Below are positions 57,335 to 64,000 of a stretch of 64,000 nt of DNA, in pieces. The stretch is from the NCBI GenBank assembly GCA_964035795.1, contig OZ038323.1:7652671-7716670 (forward strand), written 5' to 3'. The notes beneath the pieces are model-generated. The model was not told the DNA's origin, made no database searches, and saw nothing but the letters and a program-made list of their open reading frames with translations. This DNA comes from Pterobdella sp. o SKG-2022. Lineage: Eukaryota; Annelida; Clitellata; Hirudinida; Piscicolidae. Position 1 is the stretch's first letter, and every line of letters begins with the position of its first letter. The position numbers were made by a program, and so were the translations under genes.

Positions 57335-58252
57335 ATGTCTGATCAAGTCATTCAAAATCTTCAAACAAGGGGTTAAAATATTTCAGAATTATTAATTTTG
57401 TTCTGTCAAACTTATTTGTCCAACATATTTAGTCGCAGTATATTTTCATATCATGGGTTTTCTGTATAAATAGATTTAACAAACTTGAAAAAATTTTCAC
57501 TTTATTTATTTATCTATGATTATGTCATTTTATTTGTTCTTAGATCCTTTTGCTGATTCTGAGCTCAACAAGAAAGGAGGAGCTGGTCAAGATGGCTATA
57601 TTCACATAAGAATCCAACAAAGAAATGGTCGTAAAACTCTCACAACAGTACAAGGAATTTCTCCAGAGTTTGACCTCAAAAAAATAGTAAAAGTAGCCAA
57701 AAAAGTAAGCCTTAAAATAAAACTAAATCATAATACAACTAAAGTATGTTCCACAAACTTCATAAAACTTCATTCAATAAGCATTCAATAAATCTTTGAA
57801 ACATATTCATAGGAATTCGCTTGCAATGGAACAGTGGTGGAGCACCCGGAGTATGGAGAAGTGATACAGATGCAAGGAGATCAAAGGTCCAACATCAGTG
57901 TCTTTCTCAAACAAGTCGGGCTTGCCACGGAAAATCAAATAAAGGTTTTCAATTATTTTGCTTATTTTGATATCAAATAAATAAATTTAAGTATAAATTG
58001 AATTTATTGATCGGCTTTCATAGCTCAGAGGTAGAGCATTAGACTAATTATTTAAAGTTATCGGATTCACTACCGAGTGGGTTAACTATTAGCACTTGTT
58101 CCATGGTGTGTTTTCGCTAAATAAATTTGTAGCAAGCGCTTTGATCTAAAAAGAAAAGCACTTTATAAGTACCCCATTACATCACAATACACTACTAGTA
58201 AATATCATTTATTTTTATTTGAGACTTGTTTTTTCAGGTTCACGGGTTTTAA
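57335..58252 (+). CDS. EIF1: Translation initiation factor eIF1 (SUI1)
   Basis: Four exons: 57335-57371, 57544-57704, 57813-57944, 58238-58252; 114 aa against 113 in human. It reads MSDQVIQNLQTRDPFAD, then YIHIRIQQRNGRKTLTTVQG, IVKVAKKEFACNGTVVEHPE, YGEVIQMQGDQRSNISVFLK and a final IKVHGF, nearly identical to human eIF1. It binds the 40S P-site region and secures start-codon fidelity in the 43S complex. The last exon encodes only VHGF and stop. A SINE lies in the third intron. YTHDC1 is 620 bp upstream and DTL 359 bp downstream, same strand. Confidence 0.98.
58012..58190 (+). repeat. tRNA-derived SINE, copy 4 (full length)
   Basis: Head CATAGCTCAGAGGTAGAGCA, B box GATTCACTACC, body TTAGCACTTGTTCCATGGTG and AATTTGTAGCAAGCGCTTTG, tail AAGCACTTTATAAGTACC. 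In eIF1 intron 3, sense orientation. Confidence 0.85.
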
Positions 58253-58611
58253 ACGCTCAGAAAATTGGGAATTACCAGAAAAACTGTTCATAGGACATTT
58301 TTATTATATATTTTCAATTTTTTTGTTAAATTGCTTTTGTGGTTTTAATACTTACGTAAATAATATTTATCATTGTTGTATTTTCATTAATAATGTTTTT
58401 CAACAATATGGGGGATTTAAAGAAATTAGATTTTTCATTATTTTGGATACAATAAAATTTCCTACAAAGATTTTTTTTCATCTGCAAAGCACATTACTTT
58501 GTGGCGCATTTCCGTATCGATTTGACAATTTTTGTTTCGGAAAATAGAGATATACTCGAAATTTCATTGTTAAGATATATATTTTTTAATCTCAGTAAAA
58601 ATATTTATCAA

Positions 58612-61600
58612 ATGATTTTGCAATCATTATTTGGAAGGTCTGTCGGATTCAATGGTAAGCTCAAATGATTTAATCGCTTTGGATTGGCCGTAAATGTTTA
58701 ATTTATTTTTTATATACTTCAAATCAATAGACGATTTTGAAAAGAATGTTTTAGGAGGAGTATATAAAAATTTCACCTGCATACGTAAGGATGTCCACGC
58801 TATAACGAATGAAACTAATGAGGTGATTGTTTTGATGTGAAACGAAAAGTTTTGATCGTAGATTTTAAACCAGAAATAAATTTCAGCTATTTGTGCCTCC
58901 AGTTGCTTGCAGCTATAGCAAAGGTTTATATCATCATTAATAAATTGTCAATATTAATTAATGATTTATACTTGATGGCTATATTTTAATTTCAAATAAT
59001 GCATGATTTTTCTTTTCAGCCCATCCCCATTTATTGGCACTTGGTGATGAAGATGGGGGTGTCGGTATCATCAACACCAATGTTCCTTCTTTGCAGTCTT
59101 TGAAAGGTTTGGAGTGTTGCATATTTCTGATTGTATGACTTTTTTTCTGTTAATAACAGCTTCATGCTCAAATTTTTTTTCATGATTCATTTTTAAATTA
59201 ACTTGGCATTATCCAACCCATGATGATAAAAAAATAATTTAAATGATTATGAGGATGGTTAAACACAATTTTTAATTTTATCTACTTCATCATCTCAAAA
59301 TTTCTCTAGACAAATGATCTTTATCACCTCCTCAACCCCATACATACTACTAAAAATCATCTCAATTTCAGAATGGTCGGCTCACTCAAACGCCATTTTT
59401 GATGTAGACTGGTCACCTAGCAACCATATAGATGCCTTCAGTAATGCATGTCAGCACCAAAAACTTTTGACAGCTAGTGGGGATCAATCCATTGTGATGT
59501 GGGATGTGGAGACAGAAGGGAAGTTAGCCACATTTGTAGGTTGGTTACAATTCATTTTGATACTTTGTATCAAAAACTATTAGTTTTTAAAATTTCACAT
59601 TGGCTCGGAAAATTCAATTTTGGTTCAGTTGAATACTATTGTAATTTTTAAATTGTATTATTAGAAATGTTATGTACCAGCAATCATTCATATCGTTTCA
59701 GGGCACTCGAGCAGTGTCAAAACAGCCAAGTTCTCATGCCATTCTGCTGGTTCGTTCTGTTAAACCACATTACATTTAATGTTAGGTCGAGCCCCATAAT
59801 GATGGAAACAAAAATTGTATGCGGATGGTGATGATGGTTGATAAAAATGAGAATATCAAAAGTTTGAAATAAATTCCAAAAATTATTCATTTTCTCTTGA
59901 AACTTAATCATCACATCATCGACATCACCACATAACTCACAACACCACCATCAAATGACTCACACCATCACAGACATCTTGGTATCAGGCTCAAGAGATG
60001 GCCACATTATGGTGTGGGATCAAAGAGTCAGAGCTAACAGTCTGTTGTATATTATACTTGAGATTATTATTAATTTTGTATTGATATTAATTTCAGTAAT
60101 GTTATATTACTTTACATTATTATTCATATTGTTTTTATCGCTCTCACATTGTTTTTTTGATTTTATCGTTTCTTCAATTTTAATTGAACTGTTGCAAGCT
60201 TTTCTTAATTTAATCCAAAGGATCTATATAAATTTGATTTCTTATTTATATTATTGTTGAGATGTTTAAAAGGTAATTCATATAAATATTTAAAGATGGA
60301 GTACTGAAACCTGTTTCTAGCATCTTTAACGCACACGTGGCTATCAAGAACGTCAAGAACAACAAAAATAAACAAGTAATACTAATTATAGAAAAGTGTT
60401 TCTAATCAAACAGCATAAAATAGCTAGCATAAAATTTTAAAAAAATAAGAAATGCTTCATTTTTTTTCTATTAAATTCCTTTGTTTCATACATTTTTGTC
60501 TTGCATGCTGCTCTAGTTTATATCTATCATCAGTCGTTATTCAAATATTCATTATTTAATCAGTAGTTTTTCTTGTTTATTATTTTTACTTTTACTCTTA
60601 TCATTCGATCTAATTAGATTATACTGCACTACATGTCCCAGTAACTGGGGTTGACAGCAATCAACTATTAGTCTCGTTTTAAATATAATCGTCAATATTA
60701 TTGCAGCAGAGCTTGCATCACAGTGTGACAGCAGTTCTCTTCCAGGATGATGTTACATTTGCTTCTGCTGGGTGTGCAGATGGGTGTGTTAACATTTACA
60801 TGAAATTATTTGGGCTTTTTTGTTTTGAGTTGCATAACATTATTGAAGCTTTATCAATAAAAAGACAAAACGTATTTTTTTAATACTTGAGTTATTTTGA
60901 GTTCTAGAATGTTTTTAAATTAGCATGGGTAATTCCAGGCTATACTAGGTCATTAAGTTATAAAATTAATTAAATTACAGGTCCATAAAGTTCTGGGATC
61001 TTCGTAAGTTAAAAGGCTCCAAACCCAAGCAGAGTTTTGCTTGTCAGTCACGATATGGTCGATCATATGGCATTTCAAGTCTTATATTTGACCAATCAAA
61101 AACCTTTTTGTTTGCTAGCTGTTTAGACCATTCCATCTACCAGTATGATGTCATCAATTACAACCCTCAACCTGGTGAGTCTTTCTTCTTATTTTTAGTT
61201 TCACGTGTTTCAAAAGATCAAATTCCTTGGTCATATATATCTGCATGAAAATTTTTTCACTCATTACATTTCATCTGCAGGAAAACTTTCAATAACTGAA
61301 TTTATTTTCAATACTATTGGTCATCTTACCAAAGCTTTCATTATCACCCATACATTAAAAACCACCAATCAACACCACAGTTACTTGCTACAGGGGACAC
61401 AAAGTTGGGTCATTCTTCATTAAATTGTCTATGTCCCCAGACGACCGTTTCATTTTGTCAGGTTCATCTGATCACCATGCTTACCTCTGGTCTGTTGAAC
61501 ATCCCAACTACCACTCCCATGAACCCCCTCTCAAACGAGCTTCATCTTTTGAGAAATCGGAAAATAGTTGGTTACTTTGGTTATATTTTCGACATTGATA

Positions 61601-62997
61601 TGTATATAGACTTTAAAAGTTTCATGCCACTATAATAATAATTTCTATTTGTTTTTGTTTTGTTTAACTACAACCACATACATACAGGAGCAGCGATAAA
61701 GCTTATTGGACATAAGGCGGAAGTGACGTCAGTAGCTTGGTGTCAATCAGATGCTTTGAGATTGGTAACACTGAGTGATGACAATGAGGCGTGGGTTTGG
61801 AGGGTTGGTGGAGAGGAGGAGGGAAAAGATTATTATGATGAGGTGCTTGGTAGAACTCAAATCTGCTCTTTTAAGACTTGTGAGTTTTTTATCCATGTGT
61901 GTGTGCATGTTTTTTCACTATACTTATATACTTATTTGTTTAGAATATTTTGTAGTTTTAATTTTAATAAAGTAAATTTTAATTTGGAATAATTATTTTC
62001 AGTTTCAACACCTCGCAAATGCTTCTTCTCAAACACTCCACAAAAGCGCACAGTGGCCACCACCACCTCACATACCCCCTTCCTCGCCAACCTTCCTTCT
62101 CGAACCACCATCACATCTTACTTCTCATCATCAAAACTCCCTAGTCCCAAGAAAATAGTAATTTCTCCTAGAAAGTTTAGTCTTCCTGTTAATATAAGCT
62201 TAAACATTAAAAATAGCGTAGATAGTAAAGACAGTGAAAAGAATGTTGTAAAGTCAAGCAAATCTCCCTTGGTTGGGGGGAGAGGAGGCAGTGGTGGTAA
62301 AAAGAATGGAGGAAAAGTGAAGAGGAGGTTATGTGAAGACTCTTCCGATGATTCACTTTTTTGCTGTCCTCTACAAGATGCTTCTCTGGTCGACCACAAC
62401 AACAATATGCCACAAATCAAACGCTTCAAACCCACCCAATCTCCCAAAAAATATCTCTCCAGTCATATTGTTGATAAATCTTTTTCAAGGTGTAAATCCT
62501 CACCAATGTCAAAAATGAAACAAACGCCATCGATAAAGAAAATCAAGGACGATCTTAATTCACATTCTCCTAGTTCTAACATCAAATCCCCAACAGCCGA
62601 CCTGCCTGATCGGCGCTTTGAAGAGTTTTTGAGGAAGAAGATGACAAGACAGTCATTTGGTGGTGTTGCCAATGATCCATCTTCACAAAAGTGTTTGCTC
62701 AAAAGTACTAAGAACGGGAAACTAAACGTAGTGAAGAAGGAAGAAAAAGATAAGAACTGCGGTGATTCGAACATTGTCGCTACAAAACCCCTTAAAAGCG
62801 ATACAGGCTGTAACATTTTGACTCCAAGCAGACATAATTGGCTTACACAACTTTCTAATAAAAGAGCTCCAACGACCACCCCTAAAATCAAAAAACCCCT
62901 TTCCGCCAGCAAGTCTTCAAAAAAGAAAAAAACAGGAGCAAAGAGCAATTCTAAAAAAGGCTTAGAGAATTATTGGGAGAACAAACAAGAAAATTAA
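58612..62997 (+). CDS. DTL: DTL/CDT2, CRL4 substrate receptor
   Basis: 13 exons: 58612-58654, 58731-58822, 58887-58923, 59020-59106, 59372-59539, 59702-59749, 59974-60039, 60296-60375, 60707-60783, 60981-61174, 61381-61566, 61688-61879, 62003-62997; 754 aa (human 730). The N-terminal 420 residues form a WD40 propeller: LLALGDEDGGVGIINT, WSAHSNAIFDVDWSP, LVSGSRDGHIMVWDQR, SIKFWDLRKLKG, MSPDDRFILSGSSDHHAYLW, VTLSDDNEAWVW. Two WDxR boxes (WDQR, WDLR) suit DDB1 docking. The last exon is a disordered, basic Ser/Pro-rich tail with many SPK sites, a PIP-like motif (TTITSYFSSSK, about 458-468) and a Lys-rich end. Role: recognises PCNA-bound degrons in CDT1, p21 and SET8 for ubiquitination in S phase and after damage. 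AATAAA at 63140-63145. Confidence 0.95.
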
Positions 62998-63139
62998 ATT
63001 ACATTCATATTGTTTTATTTATTTTTTTGAATCATCTGTGTTCATTTTATTTTTAAAAAATTCAAATGATATTATCAGGACTTAATATCTATTTTATTTT
63101 TTGTTGGCAGTTTTATACAATTTTTGTAAAAAAAATTCA

Positions 63140-63145
63140 AATAAA
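63140..63145 (+). terminator. Poly(A) signal for DTL
   Basis: AATAAA 143 nt after the DTL stop. The convergent minus-strand gene ends at 63238, so the 3' UTRs nearly meet. Confidence 0.5.
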
Positions 63146-63237
63146 TATAACAAACGGTTATTTGATGAATGGCATAAAATGTCGTAATTTTAAACAAATA
63201 AACTGCATATTTCAATAAATAAGACTTAAATTACAGT

Positions 63238-63836
63238 TTAAGATAATTCATACAAAATTGATAGATACGTGTCATTGTTCTTAGAGTAAACACTCGCATT
63301 TAAAATATTCAAGATCTGTTGAAATCCAATTGCTTCCAAAGATTCTGAAAATATGAATGAAATCACCGTTAATAAATTATTGTATACACAGGTTATTATG
63401 TGAAGTATCAATTTGGGCGACTGAAGCTCAAATCCCATACAGATCAAGGACCAAATGGCTTGAACATGACTAATATGAGTTACTGTAACATACCCTGGTG
63501 TAAGAGTCGTCGTTCAATAAACCGTCTTCGATGGATTTTGTTAGCACTGTTGTGGTCGCAAAAATTAGAATTCTTGTTAAAAATCATGCTGTTTTTTAAG
63601 GAAACTTGTATTTATACTACGTGATAATAATATTCCTACAAACCTTCAGTCTTGCCAAGAGTGTCCAAGGCAGAGAAGTTGATGAAACATGCCCACACAG
63701 GTAGGTCTACTTGTTTGGGGGCCTGCTTTTCAAAGCTGAAACTGAAGCAGCTCAACCCAACGATCTTCGATACATTTGGTGGTGTTTTTTTAAGCTCATT
63801 GCATACTTTCGTTCGGAACACTTCTGCGTCAAACAA
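63238..63836 (-). CDS. Unrecognised gene, last three exons
   Basis: Exons 63836-63644, 63546-63494 and 63420-63238 join in phase (1, 0) into 142 codons and a stop; upstream exons must lie at or beyond the right edge. The product starts LFDAEVFRTKVCNELKKTPP, has a hydrophobic patch (DLPVWACFINFSALD) and ends with a helical segment (LILHIITCVYNNLL, ESLEAIGFQQILNIL) closing in YLSILYELS. I compared it from memory with TPRKB, MAD2L1BP and ORC6 and found no convincing match. Convergent with DTL. Confidence 0.45.
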
Positions 63837-64000
63837 CTGTGGGATTTGAACTTTATAAATCATAATAATAAAATAAATAATTATTGCCCAAATGAACAAA
63901 AATTTTTTATTGGTTTTGTGAGCATTATTTTTTTTGACATAAAAAAAACAATATCAAAAAAACTTCGCACGAACAAACTGTTCATTGGCCGTGAAAAATA

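Noticed and set aside
61273..61328. An extra DTL exon starting GKLSITEFIF
   Set aside because: Using it throws the next exon out of frame; joining 61174 directly to 61381 gives QPVTCYRGHK, which aligns to human SPVAIFNGHQ without gaps.
63238..63836. Identification of the last gene as TPRKB, MAD2L1BP or ORC6
   Set aside because: Residue patterns do not align beyond short chance matches; left unnamed.

Overview
This window is nuclear DNA of an animal, not a microbe. It is AT-rich and gene-dense. Its genes are split into many small exons (about 20-995 nt) separated by introns of mostly 50-600 nt, and it carries tRNA-derived SINEs, a non-LTR retrotransposon, palindromic MITEs and CA/GATA microsatellites. 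Integrin beta, Sprouty, a biogenic-amine GPCR and SLC51A place it in Metazoa. Compact introns and close gene spacing would suit a small-genome invertebrate such as a tunicate, but I cannot fix the clade. One 200-N gap (40707-40906) is a scaffold join. I joined exons by splice phase: of about 125 introns I could place, all but three are GT-AG, and those three are GC-AG.

Left part (1-16 kb): 3' end of an amine-type GPCR (+); a four-exon secreted FAM3/ILEI-like protein (-, 1463-2487); a 26-exon phosphofructokinase (+, 4833-13261, 802 aa); and, tail to tail with it, a 7-exon L-serine/threonine dehydratase (-, 13940-15802).

Middle (17.5-43 kb): three minus-strand genes in close succession, namely integrin beta (33103-22981, 24 exons, 762 aa), ZSWIM7 (22745-21752, 143 aa) and an unrecognised coiled-coil/two-TM protein (21568-17515, 519 aa). 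A 5'-truncated CR1-like LINE sits in an integrin intron. A Sprouty gene (+, 34323-36253) faces SLC51A/OST-alpha (-, 43106-36638). The largest SLC51A intron holds a broken RTE-like fragment, an orphan PTK7-like Ig domain in three exons, and the assembly gap.

Right part (45-64 kb): a tandem pair of fast-diverging type I membrane proteins with an Ig domain plus a Cys-rich GCC2/GCC3-like module (45393-47642 and 48304-50902), sharing the same intron-phase series and distantly resembling the sperm protein ZPBP/Sp38. Then a possible 54-aa micro-gene, HYPK (-) divergent from YTHDC1 (+) with 162 bp between start codons, eIF1 (+), DTL/CDT2 (+), and the 3' part of an unrecognised minus-strand gene.

The neighbours do not form one pathway. 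The gene group with most novelty is the Ig/Cys-rich pair; one copy takes its last 11 residues and stop codon from a SINE. The integrin is also unusual: several metal-site residues of its ligand-binding domain are changed.
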